From CAYVZZ01 sp964456185 (GTDB taxonomy: Bacteria > Pseudomonadota > Gammaproteobacteria > Pseudomonadales > Alcanivoracaceae), in NCBI GenBank assembly GCA_964456185.1, contig CAYVZZ010000079.1, positions 1 through 10,227 on the forward strand: a DNA stretch of 10,227 bases, given 5' to 3'. The notes below the pieces were generated by a model, which was given only the letters and a program-made list of their open reading frames with translations, made no database searches and had not been told where the DNA came from. Shown here in pieces: positions 1-8,341 of the stretch (position 1 is its first letter; each line of letters begins with the position of its first letter). The translations under genes and the position numbers were made by a program.

Positions 1-1
1 G

Positions 2-925
2 TTTATTGCCGGTAGCCGCTCTTATCACACCAATGCTGCATTAGAGCAAGTGCAATCCAACTCGCGTATAGGTTATGAAATGCTCGCAAGAGACATACGC
101 CAGGCAGGATCAAATGGCTGTAATTCAGCGAATGGGCGTGTGGCCAACGTGCTTAATAATGGCCCCAATGCCGGTGGTGCAAGTGATTGGTGGGCGGATT
201 GGAATAACGCCGTCAAAGGTTACGATGGTGGACAGACGAGCCCTGCAGTGGGCACTGGAACAGGAGAGGCCGACCGTGTGGCCGGCACTGATGCGTTCAC
301 TATAATGCGAGTGGCTGACACCAATATCAGTGTTAAACCTGATAACACAGGGCCGTCCGCGCAATTTAAAATTAACGCTCCCAGTGCCGACTTGCAGGAT
401 GGTGATATTGTGATGGTGTGTAATCCAGATTACGCAGCCATTTTTCAAGTCACTAATTACAACTCACACAACGTGACCGTGGTTCACAACACCGGGGGTG
501 GCATTAGCCCGGGTAACTGCACCAAGGGGTTGGGTCCCGTCACCGATTGTTCTAGCACCAACGGAAACCCCGGAAAATTTGGGCCAAACACCTCCTTGGC
601 ACGCATGGTGTCTCACGCTTGGTATGTCGGTATGAATCCCGAAGGTGGTCACTCGCTTTACCGTGTTGCCATGGTCAATAGTGGTGGCAATGTATCTGCT
701 GTGCCGCAAGAAATAGTGCGCAATGTGGATGATATGCAAGTCACCTACCATGTTGATGGGGGCGCCAGCTTTGTCGATGCAGGAGCTGTGACCAATTGGC
801 AGGATGTGGACGCCATGCGGGTTACCCTGCAACTACGCAGCGCGGCAGATAATGCCGGCACAGATGGCAACGCCATAAAACGCACTTTTTCTTTTACCAC
901 CATGATTCGCAGCCGGATGATTTAA
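2..925 (+). CDS. pilW: Type IV pilus minor pilin PilW, 5'-truncated by the window edge
   Basis: This is the C-terminal part of a PilW-family minor pilin, a subunit of the inner-membrane priming complex and tip of type IVa pili. The frame is open from base 2. It reads FIAGSRSYHTNAALEQVQ and then SRIGYEMLARDIRQAGSNGC, the typical PilW stretch following the N-terminal helix (helix end, then an 'R-x-ARD-x-R-x-AG-x-x-GC' block). The signature prepilin leader and hydrophobic helix lie outside the window, so a start at the internal GTG at 50 is not credible. The end, with RTFSFTTMIRSRM, is the usual closing strand of the family. About 307 codons are visible, so the whole protein is probably near 340-350 residues. 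Several cysteines (for example in GNCTKG and VTDCSS) could form disulfides after export. pilX begins one base after the stop, suggesting translational coupling. fimT/fimU and pilV would be expected just upstream, which I infer only from usual operon order. Confidence 0.88.
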   Translation, partial: FIAGSRSYHTNAALEQVQSNSRIGYEMLARDIRQAGSNGCNSANGRVANVLNNGPNAGGASDWWADWNNAVKGYDGGQTSPAVGTGTGEADRVAGTDAFTIMRVADTNISVKPDNTGPSAQFKINAPSADLQDGDIVMVCNPDYAAIFQVTNYNSHNVTVVHNTGGGISPGNCTKGLGPVTDCSSTNGNPGKFGPNTSLARMVSHAWYVGMNPEGGHSLYRVAMVNSGGNVSAVPQEIVRNVDDMQVTYHVDGGASFVDAGAVTNWQDVDAMRVTLQLRSAADNAGTDGNAIKRTFSFTTMIRSRMI

Positions 926-926
926 C

Positions 927-1499
927 ATGATGATCTCAATACCACAACGGCTCAATGCGCGACGGCAACAAGGTGTGGCGTTATTCGTCGCGCTCGTGCT
1001 GCTCGTTATTATTACCATGCTCGGCTTGGCCGCTATCGGTGGCACAATGATGCAGAGCCAAATGGCAGCCAATCAGTATGATCGAGCGACTGCCTTTCAA
1101 AGTGCCACTTCGGCAATATGGGTAGGAGTTAACCAATTATTGCAGGATCCCAGCAATTACCTGAGGGATTGCCAATCGGGCGCTGTGGTTTGTCAGGGCA
1201 ACCCGTTTAATGATGCCAATGTCTCTGCCGGCGACATCACCACTGTTTCATCGGGAGACTATGACGCGCCTGTCGTGTCATCGGCTCAGCCACAATATGT
1301 TGTTGAGTACATGGGCAACTGGGTTGACCCACTTGCGGGGACCGGGTTTGGACACAGTGCCAACGCCGGAGGATATGGCGGCACCGGTTTGCAACTAACA
1401 ACAGCGTATTATCGTATTACCGCACGTAACGGATCCCCTGACGGCCTAGAAGGCCGAGCCAAAGTCACCGTTCAAGCCATGGTTAAGCAGGTTAAATAA
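927..1499 (+). CDS. pilX: Type IV pilus assembly protein PilX
   Basis: This 190-residue protein is PilX, a minor pilin of the type IVa pilus that works with PilV, PilW, PilE and PilY1 in starting pilus assembly. The N-terminus has a short basic leader, RRQQG, followed by VALFVALVLLVIITMLGLAA, so prepilin peptidase cleavage is expected after Gly16 and the hydrophobic helix spans about residues 17-36. Residue +5 of the mature protein is Val, not the Glu of major pilins. Lack of Glu5 is, as I recall, a feature of the PilX/GspK class. After the helix comes 'MMQSQMAANQYDRATAFQSA', matching the family pattern in which an 'E/Q-x-MA-x-N' is followed by 'A-x-x-AE/S'. Cys at DCQSGAVVC may pair in the periplasm. 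Length is normal. The start is ATG 927 (ATG 930 is an alternative); there is no strong Shine-Dalgarno, which fits coupling to pilW, whose stop is one base upstream. Confidence 0.87.
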   Translation: MMISIPQRLNARRQQGVALFVALVLLVIITMLGLAAIGGTMMQSQMAANQYDRATAFQSATSAIWVGVNQLLQDPSNYLRDCQSGAVVCQGNPFNDANVSAGDITTVSSGDYDAPVVSSAQPQYVVEYMGNWVDPLAGTGFGHSANAGGYGGTGLQLTTAYYRITARNGSPDGLEGRAKVTVQAMVKQVK

Positions 1500-1512
1500 A
1501 GGAGCGTATGTC

Positions 1513-4500
1513 ATGAAAAGCCACATTCGCAACACCCGTCACATTCGTACAGGCCTGGCAAAATGCCTAAGCTTCATGCTGTCATTATTATTTGCCGGCT
1601 TAATCAGTAATTCGGCGCTGGCCACAGTAAAAGTTTCGAATAAACCACTCACACTACGCCAAAGTATCCCGCCCAATATTGTGGTGATATTTGATGATTC
1701 CGGGTCAATGAGTCGGAATTATATGCCTGATTCATCCTATCTGGATTGGACGTATGAGGGACTTGTTGCCTACAAAAATAACGGTGTTTATTACAACCCA
1801 AACGTAAAATATGTGCCGCCTTTAAAGGCTGATGGTAGTAGTTATCCGTCGTATTCAGATATTACGAATGTGCCGATAGACGGGTTTTCTCCAGGAAATA
1901 AGGTTAATTTAACTAGATATAATAGAATTTTAAGGTATTACAAAAAAATAAACGAAAGATATTACTTTCAATATTCTACTGCACCGAAGGGAAGTACTTA
2001 TAATCAATATGTAAATAATACTTATTATGTTGCGGTAGGTTCTTGCCATAATGTGCCACGGTGTGTAACCGCTAATACAATGGGGAATGGGCATAACGGG
2101 GCACCTAATGGGGTGCGTATTGGAACAAACATTGCTAATTGGTTTGCCTATTACCACACCCGTGCATTAACGGGTAAATCGGCCATGATGCGGGCATTCA
2201 CAGATTTAAATAAAGATTATCGACTCACCTACTATACGATTAACGATGCAGAGGAGATGGACACGGGCGATGTGCCTGACATTGAGAAGTTTGGTGACGG
2301 TGGTTCGGGTACTAGAAAAGCTCAGTTTTATAGCTGGCTAGATAATATGGATATGCCGGGTAATACGCCACTGCGTAATGCCCTGGATTTAGCGGGAAGA
2401 TATTACAAAACAAAAGCACCCTGGATATCGAAAAATGCCACCACTGGGGCAAAAGAAATGTTGGCCTGTCGCCCTGCCTATACTATTTTGATGACAGACG
2501 GTTTTTGGAATGGGCCGAATCCCGAAGTGGGAAATCAGGATGACATTAAAGAAGTCAAACATAAAGATCCTGATGGCAATATCATTACAGTGAATCTTGA
2601 AAAACAATATCGGGATGACGAATCGAACACATTGGCCGATGTGGCCATGAAATATTGGAAAGAAGATTTGCGCACCGATATGTCGAATGAAGTGCCGACT
2701 AACGCTAAAGACCCAGCCTTTTGGCAGCACATGACAACCTTCACGTTGGGGCTAGGGTGGACGCCGCGAGATGATCACGACAATATCATTGATATCGACC
2801 AAATACTGGAAGATGTCAGAAGCGGCAATTCATATTCCGTTAATTGGCCGGAGCCGAGTTCCAATAGCGAAAATAACATTGCCGATTTGGCACATGCTGG
2901 CATAAATGGCCACGGCGGCTTCTTTTCCGCCACTAATCCCCAAGAATTTGTTGATGGCCTGCGTAAAGCCTTAGCGAGTATTGAAGCGCGCCAAGGCAGT
3001 AATACAGGGCTGTCTGCCAACTCTTCACAGTTGCAGACCGGTACGGTGGTTTATCAGTCACTATATAAAACTGCTGGTTGGAGTGGTGACTTGATGGCCT
3101 ATGATGTCGATAAAGATACCGGCGAGGTCAGCGACACGGCGGCATGGAATGCGGCAAACAATATGCCGGATGCCGCTGATCGCCACATTGTTAGCTGGAA
3201 TACAGGCTCGAACACACAGGTTAACTTTAAAATAAACGGGTCGGATTTGCCGAGCCTGGCGACCTCCACACTCAATGCACTAGGCAGCACCACGGCCAAG
3301 CAAAAAGTGATGGTCAATTATTTACGCGGTAGCCATGCGAAAGAGCAAAAGAATGGCGGTAGCCTGCGAAACCGTTCAGTGGTGCTGGGCGACATCGTCA
3401 ATTCGCAACCGGTTTATGTCGGAAAACCACGGAAAGGCGTATTCAGTGGGCTGACATTTGCCGGTTCATCGAAATATGCGACTTTCTATAATGATAACAA
3501 AAACCGCGCAGGGCGAATTTATGTGGCCGCTAACGATGGTATGCTGCACGCATTTGATGCAGACACGGGTAAAGAAACCTTTGCTTACCTGCCGGCTGCC
3601 GTAATTGAAAGTGGCCTAAGCAACTATGCCCAGCCAGATTATGGCACTGACCCCAATCCGCATGAGTTTTATAACGATGGCAAGCTAACAATTGCCGATG
3701 CCTTCTTTGATAATGCTTGGCACACCGTCTTGGTGGGTACAACCGGGCGTGGCCCAGCTAAAGCGATATATGCATTGGATGTAACGAATCCGAATAGCAT
3801 TAAGGTGCTGTGGGAAAAATCGGGTGCAAACAGTGACTATATTGGCCAAGTCACCGGTAAGCCTGTTATTGCTCAAGTGGGCAATGGCGTTTGGGCCGTG
3901 CTTGTTGGGAATGGGTATAACAGCGTTAAAGACAGTGCCGCACTATTGCAATTTGATCTCAAGACGGGTGCGTTAACGGTGCATAAAACGGATGACAGCA
4001 TTACCAGTAACGGCTTGGCGACGCCAAACATTTGGATCGGAAAAACGCGCAGAAATATCAGTACTGTTGCATACGCGGGGGATCTGAAAGGTAACATTTG
4101 GTCATTTGACCTAAGTACCGATGACAGTAATGGAGTTAAACTGTTCACCGCCAAAGATGCATCAGGAACCCCTCAGCCTATTACCGTTGTGCCCTTATCG
4201 GCGGTCAACCCGGATACGGGCGATCGCTGGTTGTTCTTTGGAACAGGGCGTTATTTGTCGCGCGATGACTTTACCGATACCAATAAACAAACTTGGTATG
4301 GCATTGTGGTGAAAAAAGGCAATAACTCATACATGACGGCGGTGACGCCATCCACTGCTCGGTCTGACCTAGCACAACGGAAAATTATCAAGCAAACGAA
4401 CGGTGACCCTGATAAAGATATTCGGCCGGCGCGCGTATTCACTTCGAAGGATGATGCCTCTTCGTTGAAGAATAAGGCAGGCTGGTATGTTGATTTGGTT

Positions 4501-4893
4501 CCACCGAGTGGTATAAACCAAGGCGAACGTATCGTTCAACCCATTCAATATCTGGGAGGCTACCTTGTAGCAACATCGATAACGCCCAAATCCGATGATG
4601 TGTGTAACCCCTCTGGTTCTAGTTGGATTATGGCATTGGCCCCCTTCACGGGAACCAATCCCGAAGAACCTTTCTTCGATCTGAACAATGATGGTGTTGT
4701 CAATGAGGAAGATAAGATAGGCGATAGTGCTGCGGGCGGGCTTGGTTCTGACACCGCATTAAATAACGCCCTGGGCATTGAAGAGAAGATCTACATTAAC
4801 GACAAGCAAGGTAATGTCGATGATCTGACTATTGCCCCTCGAGGAGCTCTTACCTATAAGCTGACCTCATGGCGTGAGCTGTTGGGGCTATAA
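1513..4893 (+). CDS. pilY1: PilY1, type IV pilus tip-associated adhesin/biogenesis factor
   Basis: This 1126-residue exported protein is PilY1, close in length to the family norm of about 1000-1200. It caps the pilus, controls extension and retraction, and acts in adhesion and surface sensing. A signal peptide runs to about residue 37 (NSALA, then TVKVS). Residues from about 53 form a von Willebrand A domain: VVIFDDSGSM carries the MIDAS motif D61-x-S63-x-S65, and CRPAYTILMTDGFWNG is a later strand of it. The C-terminal half is the PilY1 beta-propeller, with YVAANDGMLHAFDADTGKE at about residues 674-692. Two acidic calcium-loop candidates are visible: DVDKDTGEVSD (531-541) and DLNNDGVVNEED (1056-1067, EF-hand spacing). 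I see no RGD integrin motif. Translation should start at ATG 1513, 8 nt after GGAG at 1501-1504; ATG 1508 lies in another frame and stops at once. Residues 76-178 are unusually tyrosine-rich and A+T-rich at DNA level. Confidence 0.93.
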   Translation: MKSHIRNTRHIRTGLAKCLSFMLSLLFAGLISNSALATVKVSNKPLTLRQSIPPNIVVIFDDSGSMSRNYMPDSSYLDWTYEGLVAYKNNGVYYNPNVKYVPPLKADGSSYPSYSDITNVPIDGFSPGNKVNLTRYNRILRYYKKINERYYFQYSTAPKGSTYNQYVNNTYYVAVGSCHNVPRCVTANTMGNGHNGAPNGVRIGTNIANWFAYYHTRALTGKSAMMRAFTDLNKDYRLTYYTINDAEEMDTGDVPDIEKFGDGGSGTRKAQFYSWLDNMDMPGNTPLRNALDLAGRYYKTKAPWISKNATTGAKEMLACRPAYTILMTDGFWNGPNPEVGNQDDIKEVKHKDPDGNIITVNLEKQYRDDESNTLADVAMKYWKEDLRTDMSNEVPTNAKDPAFWQHMTTFTLGLGWTPRDDHDNIIDIDQILEDVRSGNSYSVNWPEPSSNSENNIADLAHAGINGHGGFFSATNPQEFVDGLRKALASIEARQGSNTGLSANSSQLQTGTVVYQSLYKTAGWSGDLMAYDVDKDTGEVSDTAAWNAANNMPDAADRHIVSWNTGSNTQVNFKINGSDLPSLATSTLNALGSTTAKQKVMVNYLRGSHAKEQKNGGSLRNRSVVLGDIVNSQPVYVGKPRKGVFSGLTFAGSSKYATFYNDNKNRAGRIYVAANDGMLHAFDADTGKETFAYLPAAVIESGLSNYAQPDYGTDPNPHEFYNDGKLTIADAFFDNAWHTVLVGTTGRGPAKAIYALDVTNPNSIKVLWEKSGANSDYIGQVTGKPVIAQVGNGVWAVLVGNGYNSVKDSAALLQFDLKTGALTVHKTDDSITSNGLATPNIWIGKTRRNISTVAYAGDLKGNIWSFDLSTDDSNGVKLFTAKDASGTPQPITVVPLSAVNPDTGDRWLFFGTGRYLSRDDFTDTNKQTWYGIVVKKGNNSYMTAVTPSTARSDLAQRKIIKQTNGDPDKDIRPARVFTSKDDASSLKNKAGWYVDLVPPSGINQGERIVQPIQYLGGYLVATSITPKSDDVCNPSGSSWIMALAPFTGTNPEEPFFDLNNDGVVNEEDKIGDSAAGGLGSDTALNNALGIEEKIYINDKQGNVDDLTIAPRGALTYKLTSWRELLGL

Positions 4894-4918
4894 AAACGAC
4901 ACTTAATAAGAGGCTATT

Positions 4919-5389
4919 ATGTATACAGGCCAGTTGACTAATAAAAAAGGTGGGGCGACAGGCTCCACCGAGGCGGGCTTTTCACTGATAGAGTTAATGA
5001 TTGTGGTGGTCATTATCGGCATCATCGCAGCATTCGCCTACCCGTCCTATACCAAGTATGTCACCAATACTAACCGCGGTGCGGCCAAATCATGCTTGAT
5101 GGAAGTGGCCAACTACATGGAGCGATTCAAGACAACAAATTTGCGATATGACCAAGATGCCAACGGTAACAAAATTGACAGCTTTGGTGATCTGCCTGAC
5201 TTTGATTGTGTCAATCAGACGAGCCGTAATTACAGCTACACTTTCAAGAATGGTAAGCCGACTCAAACAAAATACACGATAGTGGCAACACCTATCGGGA
5301 CTCAGCTAGCCCAAGATACTAAATGCGGCACACTATCCATTAATCAATCAGGTGTTAAAACGGCAAATAATGTGGGGGCATGCTGGTAG
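4919..5389 (+). CDS. pilE: Type IV pilus minor pilin PilE
   Basis: This 156-residue protein is a type IVa minor pilin of the PilE class, the last gene of the minor pilin operon. The class III signal is clear: leader ending EAG, then FSLIELMIVVVIIGIIAAFA, with predicted cleavage after Gly20 and Glu at mature position 5. The helix is followed by YPSYTKYVTNTNRGAAKSCL and 'ANYMERFKTTNLRYD', which match PilE rather than the major pilin. The C-terminal block KCGTLSINQSGVKTANN...CW is the typical PilE ending with a disulfide-bonded loop. The leader is 20 residues, longer than the usual 6-10 of this class, but AAGAGG at 4908-4913 sits 5 nt before ATG 4919 and supports this start. An in-frame TTG five codons on is the only obvious alternative. 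The gene lies 25 bp after pilY1 and is probably co-transcribed with it. PilE is thought to couple the other minor pilins to the major pilin fibre. Confidence 0.9.
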   Translation: MYTGQLTNKKGGATGSTEAGFSLIELMIVVVIIGIIAAFAYPSYTKYVTNTNRGAAKSCLMEVANYMERFKTTNLRYDQDANGNKIDSFGDLPDFDCVNQTSRNYSYTFKNGKPTQTKYTIVATPIGTQLAQDTKCGTLSINQSGVKTANNVGACW

Positions 5390-5397
5390 AGCGAAGA

Positions 5398-5423
5398 TGC
5401 GCAAGTCGTGATGTGCTTGCGCA
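5398..5423. terminator. Stem-loop between convergent genes, possible weak bidirectional terminator
   Basis: TGCGCAAG at 5398-5405 and CTTGCGCA at 5416-5423 form a perfect 8-bp hairpin with a 10-nt loop, starting 8 nt after the pilE stop. There is no T-run directly after the stem on either strand; the nearest on the + strand (TTTTATTTATT) starts about 18 nt later. The position between convergent genes suits an RNA 3'-end structure, but a classical intrinsic terminator is not shown. Confidence 0.4.
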
Positions 5424-5447
5424 GGCGTTCATTGGGTTGAGTTTTAT

Positions 5448-6455
5448 TTATTGTGGTGACAAAAGCTGCGCCACTACCTCACTCTCATAAAACCCACGCA
5501 GCTGCTCCCTGGCAATCGCCTCAATCACGCCCTCTTTATTGAGGGCTTTCACCGCACGCGGCGCATAACGCTGTGCTTCGGCGACAATCATGTCGCGTGT
5601 CACGCCCAAATCATTCAGCAGCGTATTCAGGCTCTTTTTGCCATATTCCTTAAAGAAGAAATCAATAGCGGCACAAATCAAATCGCTGTAATAAGCGGTT
5701 TGACGGAAGTTGCGCCAAAACTCGAAGCCAATCACAAAGAATTCCTCGACATCATCTGCCGAGACGTAATCGCGGAAACGGCTGACCGGTTCGTTTTTGA
5801 TGCGATCCCAAGTTTGGTGGGCACTGTCGCGTAGCTTTTCATCCGATAGCTGGTTTAGCAGAAAGCGCTCACTTTCGCGCAGTGCGGCGCGTGTGTTGTG
5901 CTTGATGTAGGCGCGCACGCCTTTTTGCCAGTCGACACCCGAACGGTCGGCTAAACTCTTGCCAAACTTAAGCATGGACTTTGCGCCCGGCAGTTTGTTG
6001 CTGAGCGGGTTGTCGTTGATATAGCGGGTAATGCCATTGTACAGCAAATCGCTGATCAGCGCGGTATACACCGGATTACTGACAATTTCGTGAATAATGC
6101 GCTCACGAAGCAACTCCATTTCATCGTACTTATCGAGCAGCTCGTCGAAGTCGCGGTCGCTGACCAGGTCATTGAGTGTCGCCTTGTCGTGCGCTTTGTG
6201 TCCGTGAAGTTCGCGAGCAATACCGGCGACCAGCTCGGGGATGCCCGGTCCGATATCCATTTTGGCGGCAAAGAAAATGGCGGTGTTTTTGACGTCCTTT
6301 TTACTGACGACCGCGCTGAGCTTGAGGCCGCCAGTCTGTTCGAGCACTTGATCGATCAGCTTTTCCGTTTCTTGCGGCAGATTTTTCTCATTACAGCGCT
6401 CGAGAATGTGCGCAACGTGTGCGTCGAGTAGTTGTTGTGCCAGCGCTGCAGCCAT
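5448..6455 (-). CDS. Conserved-looking hypothetical protein, all-helical, 335 aa
   Basis: I do not recognise this 335-residue protein. It has no signal peptide and no convincing transmembrane segment, so it is probably cytoplasmic. The sequence suggests an almost all-helical fold rich in charged residues. Notable stretches are the N-terminal ALAQQLLDAHVAHILERCNE, a glycine/proline break at MDIGPGIPELVAG (about residues 66-78), the histidine-rich ELHGHKAHDKAT (about 82-93), an acidic DRDFDELLDKYDEMELLRER, and an aromatic segment EEFFVIGFEFWRNFRQTAYY in the last third. There are only two cysteines and no catalytic motif I can name. The start is well supported: on the minus strand AAGGA (+ strand 6462-6466) lies 6 nt before ATG at 6455-6453. 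The gene is convergent with pilE and divergent from the acyl-CoA synthetase across 157 bp, so a link to lipid metabolism is possible but only by position. Base composition and codon use resemble its neighbours. Confidence 0.85.
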   Translation of the reverse strand: MAAALAQQLLDAHVAHILERCNEKNLPQETEKLIDQVLEQTGGLKLSAVVSKKDVKNTAIFFAAKMDIGPGIPELVAGIARELHGHKAHDKATLNDLVSDRDFDELLDKYDEMELLRERIIHEIVSNPVYTALISDLLYNGITRYINDNPLSNKLPGAKSMLKFGKSLADRSGVDWQKGVRAYIKHNTRAALRESERFLLNQLSDEKLRDSAHQTWDRIKNEPVSRFRDYVSADDVEEFFVIGFEFWRNFRQTAYYSDLICAAIDFFFKEYGKKSLNTLLNDLGVTRDMIVAEAQRYAPRAVKALNKEGVIEAIAREQLRGFYESEVVAQLLSPQ

Positions 6456-6612
6456 GGGATGTCCTTACTATTGGATTTTTGCTCACCTTGCCGCTGATGG
6501 TGGCTGCTGTAAAGCGTTTGATTGCGCCTTTTTAGCAATTAGCTGGTTGTCCTTTATGTGGTCTTGCGCGACCATTGGGAAATGGCAGAAAAATCAGAAT
6601 GAGTGTTTGGCA

Positions 6613-8313
6613 ATGAATGCACCGTTAATGATAGACGATATTGAGTTGAGAACGCCATTAGAGGCGCTTCAGTCGCGCATCCTGCATCTGCCCAATAAGC
6701 TGGCGATGGTGCAGCCATTAGAGGCAGGGGGCGTACGCCAGTACAGCTGGCAAGAGATGGGGGAGCAAATCCAAAAGATGGCGGGCTATCTGGTTAGCCT
6801 AAATTTGCCGCCGGCGTCACCCATTGCGCTTATTTCTCAAAATTGTGCCGAATGGATTATGGCCGATTTGGCCATTTGGATGGCCGGACATGTGTCGGTG
6901 CCGCTGTATCCACAGGTGCAACCGTCCAGTATGCGTCATATTCTTGAACATGCCGGGGTGCGTCAGGTTTTTGTGGGCAAGCTGGACAATTGGCATGCCA
7001 TTAAAAGCAGTTTGGGTGAAGAAACGCATGTCATCGCCTTTGATTTGGCGCCTCTGGAGGTAAAACAGCAAGCGGACGCCCAGTGGCAGAAGATTATGAC
7101 CTCACAGGTGCCATTGGATGAGTGGGCAGAGCGTCGCGATGAAGAGCTGGCCACTATTATTTATACCTCGGGCACGATGGGAGAACCTAAAGGCGTGATG
7201 CACAATTTTGGTGCATTAAAGGCGGTGGGTAATCGGGTGGCTTTTACCTATGAGATGGGGCCGGAAGACCGGGTCATATCCTACCTGCCATTGGCGCAGG
7301 TGGCCGAGCGCACGATCACCGAGTTGTGTCTTTTGTATGTGGGGTTGGAGGTGTACTTTGCCGATAATCTGCATACCTTTGGTGACGATGTGCGGCGCGC
7401 CAAACCCACTGTCTTTTTTGCGGTGCCGCGCATCTGGGGGCAGTTTTATCAAAATACAAAACAGCAGATCGCACCGCAGCGCCTTTCGCGCTGGTTGAGT
7501 ACGCCGTTGTTGAAGCATTTTGTGCGCCGTCGGGTGTTGGCGACGATGGGGTTGGACAAATGTCGCATTGCCTTGTCGGGCGCTGCCACCTTGTCGAGTG
7601 AGTTGATGGAATGGTTTGGTCACTTGGGCATGGAGATTCTTGAAGCCTATGGCATGACGGAAAATTTGGCCTGGTCACATACCACCCCATTTGGTGGTCA
7701 GCGAGTGGGTTGGGTCGGCACGCCTAATGATGGGGTAGAGTGTCAATTGGGCGAAAAAGGCGAACTCTTGGTCAAAAGCCCGGGCAATATGCTGGGCTAC
7801 TATCGCAATGAGGAACTGACACAAAACACACTCCCCCGCGATGGTTGGCTGCATACAGGGGATGTCGGAACAATAGATGATGGCGGCTATTTACAGCTAA
7901 CTGGCCGCCTTAAAGAGATGTTTAAAACGCAAAAAGGCAAATATGTTGCACCGGCACCAATCGAAGCTCGCCTGGCCATTTGGCAAGGCGTCGAGCAGGC
8001 TTGCGTAGTGGGAGAAGGCTTGTCTCAGCCAGTTGCCTTGCTGAATGTAAATGAAACCGATCGCCAGGCGCTAAGGCGTGATGAGTTGACGGTTAAACGT
8101 TTTGAGGCTGTGCTGGTTGAGCAGCTGGAGGTACTCAATGAGCGGTTGGATCCGCATGAACGGCTTGTGGCACTGATCATCACACCCCAGTCGTGGACGG
8201 TAGAAAATGGTATATTGACGCCCACATTAAAAGTTCGGCGCCAGTATTTAGAAGCGATCTATGCCGAACAATTTGCGCAATGGGCGGCCAAAGGTGGTGT
8301 CTGCTGGGCGTAA
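6613..8313 (+). CDS. Acyl-CoA synthetase (AMP-binding, long-chain fatty acid--CoA ligase family)
   Basis: This 566-residue enzyme belongs to the ANL adenylate-forming superfamily and most likely activates a fatty acid to acyl-CoA through an acyl-AMP, using ATP and CoA in the cytoplasm. All main motifs are in order: the P-loop YTSGTMGEPKG (184-194, with Met where Thr is common), YGMTE (346-350), the ATP-ribose aspartate in WLHTGD (412-417), the hinge region GRLKE followed by KTQKGKYVAP (431-447), and the C-terminal adenylation lysine candidate K540 in PTLKVRR. The GRLKE-x-x-KTxxGKYVAP form is typical of long-chain synthetases; substrate length cannot be read from sequence. ATG 6613 is chosen because recognisable family sequence begins there; the frame stays open upstream, but that part is low-complexity Cys/Ala-rich sequence opposite the divergent gene. 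The Shine-Dalgarno is weak (GAGTG about 7 nt before). The coaX start follows 28 bp after the stop. I give no symbol because fadD-type paralogues are many. Confidence 0.88.
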   Translation: MNAPLMIDDIELRTPLEALQSRILHLPNKLAMVQPLEAGGVRQYSWQEMGEQIQKMAGYLVSLNLPPASPIALISQNCAEWIMADLAIWMAGHVSVPLYPQVQPSSMRHILEHAGVRQVFVGKLDNWHAIKSSLGEETHVIAFDLAPLEVKQQADAQWQKIMTSQVPLDEWAERRDEELATIIYTSGTMGEPKGVMHNFGALKAVGNRVAFTYEMGPEDRVISYLPLAQVAERTITELCLLYVGLEVYFADNLHTFGDDVRRAKPTVFFAVPRIWGQFYQNTKQQIAPQRLSRWLSTPLLKHFVRRRVLATMGLDKCRIALSGAATLSSELMEWFGHLGMEILEAYGMTENLAWSHTTPFGGQRVGWVGTPNDGVECQLGEKGELLVKSPGNMLGYYRNEELTQNTLPRDGWLHTGDVGTIDDGGYLQLTGRLKEMFKTQKGKYVAPAPIEARLAIWQGVEQACVVGEGLSQPVALLNVNETDRQALRRDELTVKRFEAVLVEQLEVLNERLDPHERLVALIITPQSWTVENGILTPTLKVRRQYLEAIYAEQFAQWAAKGGVCWA

Positions 8314-8341
8314 ACCGGATATCAACAAGCTGGAGCGGCGG

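Noticed and set aside
50..925. pilW as a complete gene starting at GTG 50
   Set aside because: The frame is open to the window edge with recognisable PilW sequence upstream of this codon, and the prepilin leader would be missing.
2389..2744. Minus-strand open frames within pilY1 and other antisense frames
   Set aside because: They lie inside strongly supported genes, lack ribosome-binding sites and show no recognisable protein features.
6406..6612. Upstream extension of the acyl-CoA synthetase frame
   Set aside because: It is Cys/Ala/Trp-rich, lies partly opposite the start of the divergent gene, and does not resemble the N-terminus of the family; ATG 6613 fits better.
6456..6612. Promoters in the divergent intergenic region
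   Set aside because: Candidates such as TTGCCG (6488-6493) with TAAAGC (6510-6515) match the consensus poorly; none is convincing on either strand.
8261..8341. Longer coaX from ATG 8261
   Set aside because: It would overlap the synthetase by 53 bp and add 27 basic residues before the catalytic DIGNS motif; GTG 8342 has a well-spaced GGAG.
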